NCBI GenBank assembly: GCA_029240195.1
Contig: JARBTN010000002.1
Span: 1 to 46,914, forward strand
Source: Chlamydiales bacterium
GTDB taxonomy: Bacteria > Chlamydiota > Chlamydiia > Chlamydiales > JARBTN01
Direction of reading: 5' to 3'
Length of the DNA: 46,914 bases
Of the stretch, positions 1-8,301 are shown one piece after another. Every line of letters begins with the position of its first letter. Positions within the stretch are counted from its first letter, which is position 1. The position numbers and the translations under genes are program-made. A model generated the notes under the pieces. It had not been told where the DNA came from. It ran no database searches and saw only the letters and a list, made by a program, of their open reading frames with translations.

Positions 1-2
1 AA

Positions 3-896
3 CTGGCAGCCAATCTAAAAGAGCTCTCCCTCTTTAAACAGATGGCCTCTCATCTGACTTTTCCCCGCCATAAGATCGCCTTTGAGCAGTTTCTCATCCG
101 CTTTTTGGCCTCTTCTTATGGCATTCCCCAAAAAAAAGAGGAAGTGCTCTCTTACCTGGAACAGGGCTTTTTCAAGTATGGCGATATCTCTTTAGCGAAA
201 GTCTTCTTCCATCTTTTAAAAGGAGATGCCCCAGAATCCCTCTTTGCCCATTTTTTTCAAGAGATCGACGTCACTTGGAAAAATGAAAAAGAGCAGACAG
301 CTCTTGATTTGGCAGCACGCTATGGCCGGGGAGAAATCGCTCTTCGCCTGTTAGAGATGGGCGCTTTAGCTAACACGGATAGAGACAACCGCTCCTCCCT
401 TTTCCAAGCCGTCATCGGCAATCAAGCAGCTCTCATCCTTCCTCTTTTAGAGAAGGGCGCAGCTATCGATCAGATGGGACATTCGCCTGATTACCCAGGG
501 CAGGAGACAGCGCTCCATCTGGCCGCTCGCCGCCGCTTCTTCCCTTGCCTTAAAGCTCTTTTATCTGCCGAGGCAAGGAGAGATCTTTCCGGCATCGAAG
601 GGCGCACTCCTTTTCTTGAAGCTGTGATCAGCGGCCACCTCCCCTCTATCGAGCTTTTGAGCCGAGGCTTTCCATCCAGCCAGATGCAAGATATCGCCGG
701 CAACAACGCTCTGCACTTAGCGCTCCTCCACTCTGGAAAATTCCGCTGGGCTGAGACCAAAGAGCTCTTAAGTTTCTTACGCCACCTAAACGTCGATGCC
801 AGAGCTTGCAACTTAACCGGGCAATCTCCCCTTCAGCTGGCCTCTTCTTTAAATGCACCCATAGAGGTATTAAACATATTGAAAATTAAGAAGTAA
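3..896 (+). CDS. Ankyrin-repeat protein, 5' end outside window
   Basis: The reading frame is open from the first bases of the window, so the gene probably starts upstream. The first in-frame ATG, at 42, has no Shine-Dalgarno sequence in front of it, which supports a truncated view. From about residue 85 of the ATG-based protein the sequence shows five to six ankyrin-type units, recognisable by TALDLAARYGRGEIALRLL, TALHLAARRRFFPCLKALL, TPFLEAVISGHLPSIELL and NALHLALLHSG. The roughly 85 residues before them are helical and not recognised. Ankyrin repeats mediate protein-protein binding. In amoeba-associated bacteria such proteins are often effectors, but nothing here shows a secretion signal, so that role is only a possibility. 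No signal peptide or membrane segment is visible in the part that can be seen. Confidence 0.8.
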   Translation: MAANLKELSLFKQMASHLTFPRHKIAFEQFLIRFLASSYGIPQKKEEVLSYLEQGFFKYGDISLAKVFFHLLKGDAPESLFAHFFQEIDVTWKNEKEQTALDLAARYGRGEIALRLLEMGALANTDRDNRSSLFQAVIGNQAALILPLLEKGAAIDQMGHSPDYPGQETALHLAARRRFFPCLKALLSAEARRDLSGIEGRTPFLEAVISGHLPSIELLSRGFPSSQMQDIAGNNALHLALLHSGKFRWAETKELLSFLRHLNVDARACNLTGQSPLQLASSLNAPIEVLNILKIKK

Positions 897-972
897 ACTG
901 AAAATCATGTTCATATAATTTCTTTTATGTTATTTATTATTTAAATATAATAATAAAAAACGGAAGGCGTAT

Positions 973-1692
973 ATGGACAATATAAAAAGAAATTATCATA
1001 TTGAAGGCGAAGGATTTTCTTTTGATATCATTCCAACAAAGAACCCCCAAGATTCTAAAGCGACCCAACTGATCTGCCAAAAAATAGATCCTCTCACCGA
1101 CAATTTTTCTTTAGAAATGCTGAATAAAGCTGGGGGAGCCCTATTGTTTATTGGCGGGCTATTTTCCAATTACCCCGGCAATTTATGGAAAAATCGAAAA
1201 ATCACGACCGTTAAGATCGAAGGGGAAACAAAGGTTCAGGCTGTGACTTACCAGCTATTTCAAAGGGAAAAGTCCGCGGATAAGCTAAAAAAAATTTTTA
1301 AAATGATCGTCGAAAGCGAACTACACCCCGAAAACGTGAGCGCTAAACAAGCTTACTCCATCTTTGAGGCATTGACCTCCCTGAAAAAAATTGAACCCAG
1401 CCACCATTATTGGAATAGAGAGTTAGATGTCTCTGAAATGGATGAAGAGGAGCGCCAATTTTACTTTTTAAAGCAAGATACGACTGCCTTATACTGGCTA
1501 TATCGAGCAGCAGAGAAGGGGCATGAAAAAGCCCTTATTACCTTATCTAAATATTCTACGATGTTGGAAATAGAGAGCGAGTATCAAAATATTCAAGATC
1601 AATTGCCTACAGAGGCGCAAAAAGAGGATTATGATGCCTTGAGAAAAGTCATTCGGGATTTCTTGGCGAAGACCCCCACTCAAAAACGCTGA
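973..1692 (+). CDS. Hypothetical protein with a Sel1-like unit near the C terminus
   Basis: A 239-residue soluble protein. The start is supported by GGAAGG a few bases before the ATG. I do not recognise the N-terminal two thirds. Near residues 175-205 the stretch TTALYWLYRAAEKGHEKA resembles the alpha-helical Sel1/TPR-like repeat (A..WY.+AAE.G...A). A single unit is weak evidence of a scaffold fold. The gene stands alone between the ankyrin gene and a rho-independent terminator at 1718-1743. AT-rich sequence (900-965) precedes it and may hold its promoter. No secretion signal or transmembrane segment is visible. It could be an accessory or effector-type gene, but function is unknown. Confidence 0.7.
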   Translation: MDNIKRNYHIEGEGFSFDIIPTKNPQDSKATQLICQKIDPLTDNFSLEMLNKAGGALLFIGGLFSNYPGNLWKNRKITTVKIEGETKVQAVTYQLFQREKSADKLKKIFKMIVESELHPENVSAKQAYSIFEALTSLKKIEPSHHYWNRELDVSEMDEEERQFYFLKQDTTALYWLYRAAEKGHEKALITLSKYSTMLEIESEYQNIQDQLPTEAQKEDYDALRKVIRDFLAKTPTQKR

Positions 1693-1717
1693 CTGTGGCA
1701 GACCTCGCAAAAGGCAA

Positions 1718-1743
1718 GGGCGCCCGAAAGCGCCCTTTTTTTT
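1718..1743 (+). terminator. Rho-independent terminator after the 973-1692 gene
   Basis: A 6-bp GC stem, GGGCGC (1718-1723) with GCGCCC (1730-1735), encloses a 6-nt loop and is followed by eight T. It ends transcripts from the + strand gene and lies just before the stop codon of the convergent amn gene. Confidence 0.85.
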
Positions 1744-1746
1744 CAG

Positions 1747-2604
1747 CTATTCAAAGGCAAGGGGCGACAGCCCATCTTGGATAGAAGGCGTCGAATAGGT
1801 GCGGCGCAAGCCGTGCCGTTTCTTTAAGACGGCGCCTTGCAGGTGCTGCATGATCTTGATCCCTAAATCGATATGCTCATCGGTATGTTCAGCAAACACT
1901 TTTTGGCTGCTCTTTTTCGTCTTATAGCCATCCGGCTGCAAAGGCAAGTCGGAAATTAAGAGCAGAGCCCCAAGCGGCAACTTATGGAAATAACCCCCCG
2001 TAAATAAGGTGGCGCATTCCATTTCGATGGCCTGCGGCCGCATGCTCTTGAGCCGCGTCTTAAAGTGATCGTTAAATTCCCAGATGCGCTTATTGAGCGT
2101 GTAGGTGATGCCAATATGGAAGGGGATATTTTCCTTTTCCAAAATATGCGACACCGACTTTTGAATCATGAAATTGGCCATGGCCGGCACTTCTTGCGGG
2201 AAATAAAACTCCGACGTCCCCTCCCCGCGGATGGCGGCGACGGGAAAGAAGTACTCCCCCACTTCATAATGGCGCCTCAAGCCCCCGCACATACCGAGCA
2301 GCAGCGAGGCTTTGATCGGCAAAAATGCGCAGAGGTCGACGACCAAAGCGGCCGCCGGCGAGCCAATCTTAAAATCGAGGATGCTGATGCCCAGGTCCGG
2401 GGCATGGGCCACGCTGAACATCGACCCATGGAAGAGCGGCACGCGCAATTTTTCGGCAAAGTGCTCCACATATTTTGGGAAGTTGGTGAGCAAAACATAG
2501 GGCTGGAATAGCTCGATACTCGAGCCTGAATAGCGCTCTAAAGTGTCTCTCGCGTACTGGGCTTCTTTACTCTTCATCAGTTCTTCTAAGGCATCTTGCT
2601 GCAT
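1747..2604 (-). CDS. amn: AMP nucleosidase
   Basis: A 285-residue phosphorylase-like nucleosidase of the short chlamydial AMP nucleosidase type. It hydrolyses AMP to adenine and ribose 5-phosphate in the cytosol. Family features visible are the nucleoside-phosphorylase core (ILDFKIGSPAAALVVDL, LLLGMCGGLR), the ribose/base-binding IEMECATLF motif, and the C-terminal LLISDLPLQPDGYKTKKS characteristic of Amn. The length matches the chlamydial proteins and lacks the extra N-terminal domain of E. coli Amn. It is divergent from efp across about 225 bp. The amn-efp neighbourhood corresponds to CT751-CT752 of C. trachomatis as I recall it, which supports the assignment. Confidence 0.88.
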   Translation of the reverse strand: MQQDALEELMKSKEAQYARDTLERYSGSSIELFQPYVLLTNFPKYVEHFAEKLRVPLFHGSMFSVAHAPDLGISILDFKIGSPAAALVVDLCAFLPIKASLLLGMCGGLRRHYEVGEYFFPVAAIRGEGTSEFYFPQEVPAMANFMIQKSVSHILEKENIPFHIGITYTLNKRIWEFNDHFKTRLKSMRPQAIEMECATLFTGGYFHKLPLGALLLISDLPLQPDGYKTKKSSQKVFAEHTDEHIDLGIKIMQHLQGAVLKKRHGLRRTYSTPSIQDGLSPLAFE

Positions 2605-2762
2605 AGTGGCTCGCTCTATATATTTAATCTCTTATTTGTTATGCCCTATATAATAATGGGCGATTTTTTGGCGACCTTTTGCCCAAGTATCTTTTTTTTC
2701 CTCTCAATTTGCAGCTTTAGCTCAACAGGGCAGCAAATTTGCAGAAGGGAAGCAATCCTCTC

Positions 2763-2791
2763 TAGACAGCTGGCCCTCTTTCCGTTATAGT
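2763..2791 (+). promoter_or_regulatory. Predicted sigma-66 promoter for efp-epmA
   Basis: TAGACA (2763-2768), a 17-nt spacer and TATAGT (2786-2791) give a good sigma70-type match. The expected start lies about 30 nt before the efp ATG. The efp ribosome site GAAGGA lies near 2818-2823. Confidence 0.55.
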
Positions 2792-2830
2792 GATCGTCCG
2801 TTTAATTGAAAAAAGACGAAGGATCAGATT

Positions 2831-3406
2831 ATGGCTCAAGTCAGTACAAATGAATTTAAAGCTGGATTGAAAGTCGAGATGGAAGGGCAGCCTTACACAA
2901 TCGTCAGCAATGAATTTGTCAAACCAGGTAAAGGGCAAGCCTTTAACCGGGTGCGCTTAAAACAGATCATCACCGGCAGAGTGACCGAGAAGACGTTTAA
3001 ATCGGGCGAAAAGCTCGATGTCGCCGACGTGGTGGAGACGAAGATGCGCATGCTGTATAAAGATCAGCAGGGCGGCGTCTTCATGGATGATGACTCTTTT
3101 GAGCAGTTCACCATCCCCTACGAGCAGATCGAGAGCGTCGTCGATTGGCTGATGGATGATCAGATCTATGACATCATCTTCTACAAAGGGCAACCCGTCA
3201 CCGTCGAGCCCCCCACATTCATGGAAATGCGCATTGTCGAGACAGCTCCTGGCGTGCGAGGCGATACAGCTTCTGGCCGTGTGCTAAAGCCCGCAGTCAC
3301 TGAAAGTGGCGCCAAGATCCAAGTGCCGATCTTTGTCGAAGAAAATGAGCTGGTGAAAGTGGACACGCGCACGGGAGAGTATGTCAGCCGTGCCTCTGGC
3401 AACTAA
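2831..3406 (+). CDS. efp: Translation elongation factor P
   Basis: A 191-residue protein with the normal EF-P length and three-domain pattern. It binds between the ribosomal P and E sites and relieves stalling at polyproline. The N-terminal KOW-like domain ends in the loop KPGKGQA, placing the modifiable lysine at residue 34 exactly as in E. coli EF-P. The C-terminal OB region carries the signature around GVRGDTASG..KPA and IQVPIFV. AAGGA precedes the ATG. The gene is followed after 2 nt by epmA, which encodes the enzyme that modifies this lysine, so the two are very likely co-transcribed. Chlamydia carries two efp genes; this one corresponds in position to efp2. Confidence 0.97.
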   Translation: MAQVSTNEFKAGLKVEMEGQPYTIVSNEFVKPGKGQAFNRVRLKQIITGRVTEKTFKSGEKLDVADVVETKMRMLYKDQQGGVFMDDDSFEQFTIPYEQIESVVDWLMDDQIYDIIFYKGQPVTVEPPTFMEMRIVETAPGVRGDTASGRVLKPAVTESGAKIQVPIFVEENELVKVDTRTGEYVSRASGN

Positions 3407-3408
3407 AG

Positions 3409-4338
3409 ATGCGAGACAAAATTGCCTGTCTGAAAGAGCGCGCCCGCATGTTAGCTGCGGCGCGCTCCTTTTTTGCCGAGCGGGGCGTGATGGAAGTCGA
3501 CTGCCCCTCTCTCAGCCAAAGAGCCTGTATTGATGCCTATATCGACTTAATCGAAGCGAAGATGGGGCAAACCCCCTGCTACCTCCACAGCTCTCCCGAG
3601 TATGGGATGAAAAGGCTGCTGGCCTTGGGCCTTCGAGATATCTATCAGATCTCCCATGTCTTTCGCTCCGGCGAAGTGGGCAGAAAACATAACCCCGAAT
3701 TTACCATGGTCGAGTGGTACCGCACCGGCCTGCCGTTCCAAGCGCTCATCGAAGAGACCCTCTCATTCATTTCCCTTTTCATCGAAGCGCCTTTGGTCTC
3801 TTATCTAACATATAGCCAAGCTTTTCAAAAGTATGCCGGATTTTCCTATGAAGAAGCTAGCGTCCCCTTTTTAAAAGGGCAAATTGAAAAGGCTCAAATC
3901 ATCAGCCACGCTGAAAGTTATGAAGACTTAATTGATGTCACCTTCTCCCTATTTGTAGAGCCCCATCTCGGACGAGATGAGCTGACTGTCCTCTTAGAGT
4001 TTCCAGCCTTTCAAGCCTCCTTGGCCAAAACGCGCCTCGTTCGAGGAACTCGCGTCGCCGATCGCTTTGAGGTCTACTATCAGGCCCTGGAGCTTTGCAA
4101 TGGCTACCACGAGCTGACCGAGCCTTTGGAACAAGAAAAAAGGCTGCTCTTGGCCAATGCGGAGAGACAATTGCTTGGCAAGAGCACCTATCCCATCGAT
4201 CACCTGTTTTTAGAGGCTCTCAAGCAAGGGCTGCCAGACTCTGTTGGCGTCGCCGTCGGCTTCGACCGGCTGATGATGCTTCGGCTGCAAGCAGATGAAA
4301 TCGGCTCTGTCATCCCTTTTGATTGGCACGAGGCTTAA
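3409..4338 (+). CDS. epmA: EF-P beta-lysine ligase EpmA (GenX/PoxA/YjeA)
   Basis: A 309-residue class II lysyl-tRNA synthetase-like catalytic domain without the N-terminal anticodon-binding domain, as in EpmA (325 residues in E. coli). It activates (R)-beta-lysine with ATP and attaches it to Lys34 of EF-P. Motif 2 is seen as HVFRSGEVGRKHNPEFTMVE. ELCNGYHELTEP forms the substrate pocket and motif 3 is GVAVGFDRLMML near the C terminus. The ATG lies 2 nt after the efp stop codon, so expression is probably coupled to its own substrate. EpmB, which makes beta-lysine, is not in the window. The product cannot be a tRNA synthetase because the anticodon domain is missing. Confidence 0.95.
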   Translation: MRDKIACLKERARMLAAARSFFAERGVMEVDCPSLSQRACIDAYIDLIEAKMGQTPCYLHSSPEYGMKRLLALGLRDIYQISHVFRSGEVGRKHNPEFTMVEWYRTGLPFQALIEETLSFISLFIEAPLVSYLTYSQAFQKYAGFSYEEASVPFLKGQIEKAQIISHAESYEDLIDVTFSLFVEPHLGRDELTVLLEFPAFQASLAKTRLVRGTRVADRFEVYYQALELCNGYHELTEPLEQEKRLLLANAERQLLGKSTYPIDHLFLEALKQGLPDSVGVAVGFDRLMMLRLQADEIGSVIPFDWHEA

Positions 4339-4390
4339 AACCCAACTTGCCACTTACATCAAACTTGAACATGCCCTGTCCTGCGGGAAA

Positions 4391-4590
4391 GGGAGGGAAG
4401 AGCTCTATCCTCCCCCCTTCACCCCTCTTCCAACAAAAGCTAAATCTTTGTGGAATTCCCAAAAGGCTTTAACCCTTGGGCGGATAGCCCATGGGTTAAA
4501 GCCGTTTTATAAGACCTAAGGATTGCAAAGGGCTAGCCCTTTGCCGGTGAGGGGTCTAAGGGGAGAGGCAGCGCCTCTCCCCTTTTTTTT
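4391..4590. repeat. Quasi-palindromic multi-hairpin repeat, copy A (acts as terminator)
   Basis: The intergenic space between convergent epmA and nadE is filled by a symmetrical element. At the centre is a long hairpin, GGCTTTAACCC (4465-4475) with GGGTTAAAGCC (4493-4503), containing an inner GGGC/GCCC stem. To the right follow GCAAAGGG/CCCTTTGC (4525-4532/4537-4544) and a strong terminator, 10 bp at 4560-4569/4573-4582 plus eight T. To the left, in reverse orientation, lie degenerate versions of the same two hairpins (4433-4451 and 4391-4414). Related copies are at 10182-10303 and 44402-44576. Confidence 0.7.
4560..4590 (+). terminator. Rho-independent terminator of efp-epmA
   Basis: A perfect 10-bp stem (4560-4569 with 4573-4582), a 3-nt loop and eight T. 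This is the right-hand hairpin of repeat copy A and abuts the nadE stop codon. Confidence 0.85.
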
Positions 4591-6216
4591 CTAGCGGTAG
4601 GTGATGGGATAGCGCCAGCCGGCGGAAAAGGAGTTTTCAGAAACGCAAAACGCGAAGGGAGCTTGCCGCCTTTTATACTCGAAGCGGTGGATGCGTTCAA
4701 TGAGGCTCTCCACAAGTTCGAGCGGCAGATTGAACTCGCAGGCGATTTGAGCCGGAGAGAGGGCATCGATCAGGTAGCTTGCGACGACATGGTCGACGAT
4801 ATCATAGTCGGGCAGGGAGTCGCTATCTTTTTGATTGGGGGCCAGCTCAGCGGAAGGGGGCCGAGTGAAGGTATGCTCAGGGATGGCCGGCTGCAAGTGG
4901 TTGAGGTGGCGCGCCAGGTGATAAACTTCATGCTTGAGCAAGTCGCCGATGGGGCTGATAGCGCCGACCAGATCGCCATAGAGAGTGGAGTAGCCCATCG
5001 CCCACTCGCTTTTATTGCCGGTCGACAAGACCAGATAGCCGTGTTTATTGGCTAGGGCCATCAAGAGCATGCCGCGAATGCGCGCTTGTAAATTCTCTTC
5101 GGTTACATCAGCGGGCTTATTTTGAAAATGGGGTGATAAGGTATCTAGATAAGCATGGAAAAGGGGCTCGATGGAGATCTCTTCGAGCTGAATGCCGAGC
5201 GCCTTGGCCAAATTTTCTGCGTCATCAAAGCTCTCTTTTGAGGAGTATCTAGAGGGGAGGGCAAATCCGACGACATTTTCTTTACCGAGCGCGCGCACGG
5301 CTAATGCGGCGACGAGCGCTGAGTCGATGCCGCCAGAGAGGCCAAGGCAAGCTTTTGTAAAGCCACATTTTTGAAAGTAGTCACGGATTCCCATGACCAG
5401 CGCCTGCTCGAGATCGCTCAAAGGATTGATTAAAATCTCTTTGGAAAGGGGGGCTGCATCCTCTATCGAAGCAAAGAGCCACCCTTCTGAAAAGCCTGCA
5501 ACTTCTTCGATGAGGCGCCCTTCCCGATCGATAAAGAGGCTGTGGCCATCGAAGAGAAGGGAGTCTAAAGAGCCCACTTGGTTGACTAGAAGGAGGGGGC
5601 AGTTTAAAAAGGAGGCGGCATTTTTGGCAACGTGAAGGCGCGTTTGCCGTTTATCGACCGTATAGGGAGAAGCTGAGAGATTGATTAGGCAGCTTAAGGG
5701 AGTTTTGAGCTCTTTGATAGAATGGACAGGGTCTTTTCGATAGCTATGAAGAGGTGTTTGGCCGCTGCATTGCCAAATATCTTCACAGATGGTCAAAGCC
5801 AGCGTATGCCCTTGAATGGTGAAGAGCTGGACGCTTTCAGCCTCTTGAAAGTAGCGCTTTTCATCGAATACGCCGTAATTGGGCAGCAGCGTTTTATCTT
5901 GAAATCCGAGCCATGTCCCATGGGAGATGACGGCGGCGCTATTATATAGTTTGCCCTGCTCAGAGCGGGGAAAGCCGACGATGATGGCAATCGGCAATGC
6001 GGCATCTTGCAGCTTTTGGAGCGCTTTTTCCACCTGAGTTAAAAAGGCGGGGTGCAGGAGAAAGTCGCCTGGCGGATAGCCGGTCAGCGCCATCTCAGGA
6101 AATACGATCAAGTCGGCGCCTTGAGAGATGGCCTCTTCGGCGTCGGCGATGATTTTCTTGAGGTTGAATTCAACTTTGGCGACAGTTGGGTTAAACTGTC
6201 TAAGCGCTATCTTCAT
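4591..6216 (-). CDS. nadE: Glutamine-dependent NAD+ synthetase
   Basis: A 541-residue two-domain enzyme that amidates deamido-NAD using glutamine as nitrogen source. The N-terminal nitrilase-type glutaminase shows Glu41 (FPEMALTGYPPGD), Lys108 (DKTLLPNYGVFDE) and Cys144 (ICEDIW). The C-terminal synthetase has the ATP pyrophosphatase loop SGGIDSA at 294-300. The length is normal for the long glutamine-using form. A longer reading frame begins at 6264, but the ATG at 6216 starts the conserved MKIALRQFNP, has AGGAAGG upstream, and overlaps the stop of the preceding gene as ATGA. That overlap suggests translational coupling. The enzyme implies NAD synthesis or salvage in this organism. Confidence 0.95.
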   Translation of the reverse strand: MKIALRQFNPTVAKVEFNLKKIIADAEEAISQGADLIVFPEMALTGYPPGDFLLHPAFLTQVEKALQKLQDAALPIAIIVGFPRSEQGKLYNSAAVISHGTWLGFQDKTLLPNYGVFDEKRYFQEAESVQLFTIQGHTLALTICEDIWQCSGQTPLHSYRKDPVHSIKELKTPLSCLINLSASPYTVDKRQTRLHVAKNAASFLNCPLLLVNQVGSLDSLLFDGHSLFIDREGRLIEEVAGFSEGWLFASIEDAAPLSKEILINPLSDLEQALVMGIRDYFQKCGFTKACLGLSGGIDSALVAALAVRALGKENVVGFALPSRYSSKESFDDAENLAKALGIQLEEISIEPLFHAYLDTLSPHFQNKPADVTEENLQARIRGMLLMALANKHGYLVLSTGNKSEWAMGYSTLYGDLVGAISPIGDLLKHEVYHLARHLNHLQPAIPEHTFTRPPSAELAPNQKDSDSLPDYDIVDHVVASYLIDALSPAQIACEFNLPLELVESLIERIHRFEYKRRQAPFAFCVSENSFSAGWRYPITYR

Positions 6217-7199
6217 AGTCCTTCCTCTTGTCCTTCCTCTACAAACATGAACGGATCTCCCCAATCTACTTTCTTTGCCTTTTTATAAGAAGCGTGTTTT
6301 TTGGAAAGGAGCGCCCTATCTAAAGTGCCTTCTGGAGAGCATAGCTCGAGGTAGAGGTGGCCGGTGTGTTTTTCCACCTCTTTCAGCACGCGGAAGGGGT
6401 GCTGATCGGCAAACGGCTTTGGGCGTACAATCAAATAGCAATATTTTTCATCTTCCCAGGGCAAAGAGGCTTCTTTGACGATCCGCTGCAGAAAATTGCG
6501 GGGCAGCCGCTTGCGAAAATGGCACCAGCGGTCTTTGGGCATGGGGCAAGCGCTGGCGTGAGGGCAAGGAGCAACGATCGAGGCGTTCAGCGATAAGAGG
6601 AGATCGCGGCACTGCAGCAGGGTCTGAAAACCGCGCGGGGTGCCCGGTTCGGTGATGACTAAGAACTGATTGGCGGCCAGAAGGGCATTTTTCAAGATCT
6701 CGGGCAATTTGGCGGGCTTCACTTCGCCGATCGAATAGGAGAAGAGGACCAAGTCAGCCTGAGCGTCTTTTTTTTCGCACATATCCTGCCTGGAAATGGT
6801 CAGGCCAGCTGAATAGACAGGGTTCAGTAGAGACTCTGCAATAGACAGCGCCTTTTCCGACTGCTCGACTAAAGTCAGCGATTGGATGGAGGGAAAAAGG
6901 TCGAGGGCGGCAAAGGTGGCGGCGCCGAGGCCGGCTCCCACATCGATGACTGATTGGATGGGCGTTTGATGGATGGCCTCAATTTGCTCGAGCACGGTGT
7001 GCATGACGGCAAATGTCGCCGGAGCGCGCGCGGCCAAGTAGCTATAGAGAAAAGAGTCTTTTTGAAAAAGAGCTGAAGAACCAAAACCTTCGCGATAAGC
7101 CTTAGAAAGGAGCTCAAAGGATTTCTTCAGTTCGCTTTGGGGAAAGCGCTGGAGTTTTTCTTGGATGATTTGTTCGAGTGCCGAGAGAAAATGAGACAT
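6213..7199 (-). CDS. Rsm22-like methyltransferase-fold protein with cysteine cluster
   Basis: A 328-residue protein with an N-terminal helical region and an S-adenosylmethionine-binding Rossmann motif (VIDVGAGLGAATFAAL, about residues 84-100). A further motif is LFSYSIGEVKP. It carries the signature of the Rsm22/METTL17 family, a cysteine-rich insertion CPHASACPMPKDRWCHF around residues 205-225. In the mitochondrial relatives this cluster binds an iron-sulphur centre and the protein helps assemble the small ribosomal subunit. The role here is inferred from family membership. Its TGA stop overlaps the nadE start codon (ATGA), so the two are co-translated. tRNA-Leu lies upstream on the same strand. 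Confidence 0.8.
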   Translation of the reverse strand: MSHFLSALEQIIQEKLQRFPQSELKKSFELLSKAYREGFGSSALFQKDSFLYSYLAARAPATFAVMHTVLEQIEAIHQTPIQSVIDVGAGLGAATFAALDLFPSIQSLTLVEQSEKALSIAESLLNPVYSAGLTISRQDMCEKKDAQADLVLFSYSIGEVKPAKLPEILKNALLAANQFLVITEPGTPRGFQTLLQCRDLLLSLNASIVAPCPHASACPMPKDRWCHFRKRLPRNFLQRIVKEASLPWEDEKYCYLIVRPKPFADQHPFRVLKEVEKHTGHLYLELCSPEGTLDRALLSKKHASYKKAKKVDWGDPFMFVEEGQEEGL

Positions 7200-7266
7200 G
7201 GGCCTTTTCCGCGCTATTAGAGATAGGGAGCAGCGTGGATTCTGGCCGACTTAAGATAAAAGAGAT

Positions 7267-7350
7267 TGCGAAAGGGGGGACTTGAACCCCCACGGGATTT
7301 CTCCCTCTACCACCTCAAGGTAGCGCGTATGCCAATTTCGCCACTTCCGC
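7267..7350 (-). tRNA. tRNA-Leu (anticodon GAG)
   Basis: The complementary strand folds as a class II tRNA. The 7-bp acceptor (GCGGAAG with CTTTCGC, one G-U) is complete, and the anticodon stem CTACC/GGTAG has loop TTGAGGT, giving GAG at 7314-7316. There is a long variable arm and a T arm with GTTCAAG. The discriminator is A and CCA is not encoded. It reads CUC and CUU. Confidence 0.95.
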
Positions 7351-7489
7351 ATATAGAGACTCTCAATATAGCAAAACAGGTTCTTTTTGCGCCAGTTTTT
7401 TTTCTTGCTCGCGCACTAAAAAACTTTCAAAAATAGGCGCAAAAAGCTTATGGTGTTAAAAACAACAGTTTTAAGGTTTCAATCATTTC

Positions 7490-8284
7490 ATGCTTTGCTC
7501 AGCTTTTTGTACCGCATCTTCGTATCAGCTGCCCCTTTTGGCAGAACATTTTAAAAAACGATTTAAGATCCAGCGCTTTAAAGATCTCATCCATATTGAG
7601 ATGAGTGGCGGCGAGGGCGAGATTAAAGATGCCTTTTGCTTCCTCTATGGAGCCACTCTCCTTTGGAATTTCTCAAAAGAAGAGGAGAGCGCCTTTTTGC
7701 TGGAGATCAAGGCCTTTGAAAATGAGCCGCTGGCCCAAATTGAGAGCGATAAATTCTATGCCTCTCCCGGCACAGCCAACCAGATTAGCGACAAACAGAT
7801 CCTCCTCTCCAACTTCGATTCCCTGAGCCGCACCGCCGCTTCCCATGCCATGGCCCAGTCGGTCAAATTGAATACCTTTGAGCTGGCAATCGGCAAGACC
7901 ATCGATAGCACAAGGCAAATTCCAGAAGAGCTGGCCGAAAAAGGAAAGATCGGATTAAAGCGAGGCGAGATTCGCCGCAAAATGGGGGCCCTTTTTTTAG
8001 AGCGCCATTCCATCAACTTGCATCTCGATTTTTTAGATAAGCCTGAGTTCTTTTGGGAATATGAGGCCTATGAGCCCATTTACAATATGACGGCCCATTA
8101 CTTGGACATCCAATCGAGGGTGAATATCCTCAATCAAAAGCTTAAGATTGTGAACGAGCTTTTTCAGATGATGCGCGATGAGCTCAACCACCAGCAGTCG
8201 ACACGGCTGGAGTGGGTCATCATCTGGCTGATCTTGCTGGAAGTGATCTTAACAGTCTTAATTGACATCTTCAAAATCTTGTAG
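7490..8284 (+). CDS. RMD1/YagE family (DUF155) membrane-anchored protein
   Basis: A 264-residue protein ending in a single hydrophobic segment, [20 protein letters not shown] (about residues 238-258). Just before it a helical region contains [19 protein letters not shown]. This architecture, a soluble alpha/beta body, a coiled region and a C-terminal membrane anchor with an LEW-II-LI-EV motif, is that of the DUF155 family, which includes yeast RMD1 and bacterial YagE. Biochemical activity of the family is not established. The gene is followed after about 17 nt by yidD, so both may be in one transcript. The start site has only a weak AAGG-type ribosome site. No signal peptide is seen. Confidence 0.8.
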   Translation: MLCSAFCTASSYQLPLLAEHFKKRFKIQRFKDLIHIEMSGGEGEIKDAFCFLYGATLLWNFSKEEESAFLLEIKAFENEPLAQIESDKFYASPGTANQISDKQILLSNFDSLSRTAASHAMAQSVKLNTFELAIGKTIDSTRQIPEELAEKGKIGLKRGEIRRKMGALFLERHSINLHLDFLDKPEFFWEYEAYEPIYNMTAHYLDIQSRVNILNQKLKIVNELFQMMRDELNHQQSTRLEWVIIWLILLEVILTVLIDIFKIL

Positions 8285-8301
8285 AGCTCGTAGAATCTGA
8301 C

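Noticed and set aside
2065..2511. 148-codon + frame opposite amn
   Set aside because: A shadow of the amn coding strand.
4295..4519. 74-codon + frame overlapping the end of epmA
   Set aside because: It runs into repeat copy A and has no ribosome site or protein-like composition.
7384..7445. Inverted repeat TTTTTGCGCC/GGCGCAAAAA between tRNA-Leu and the DUF155 gene
   Set aside because: The arms are 10 bp with a 42-nt AT-rich gap; it may be chance in such DNA and no further support was found.
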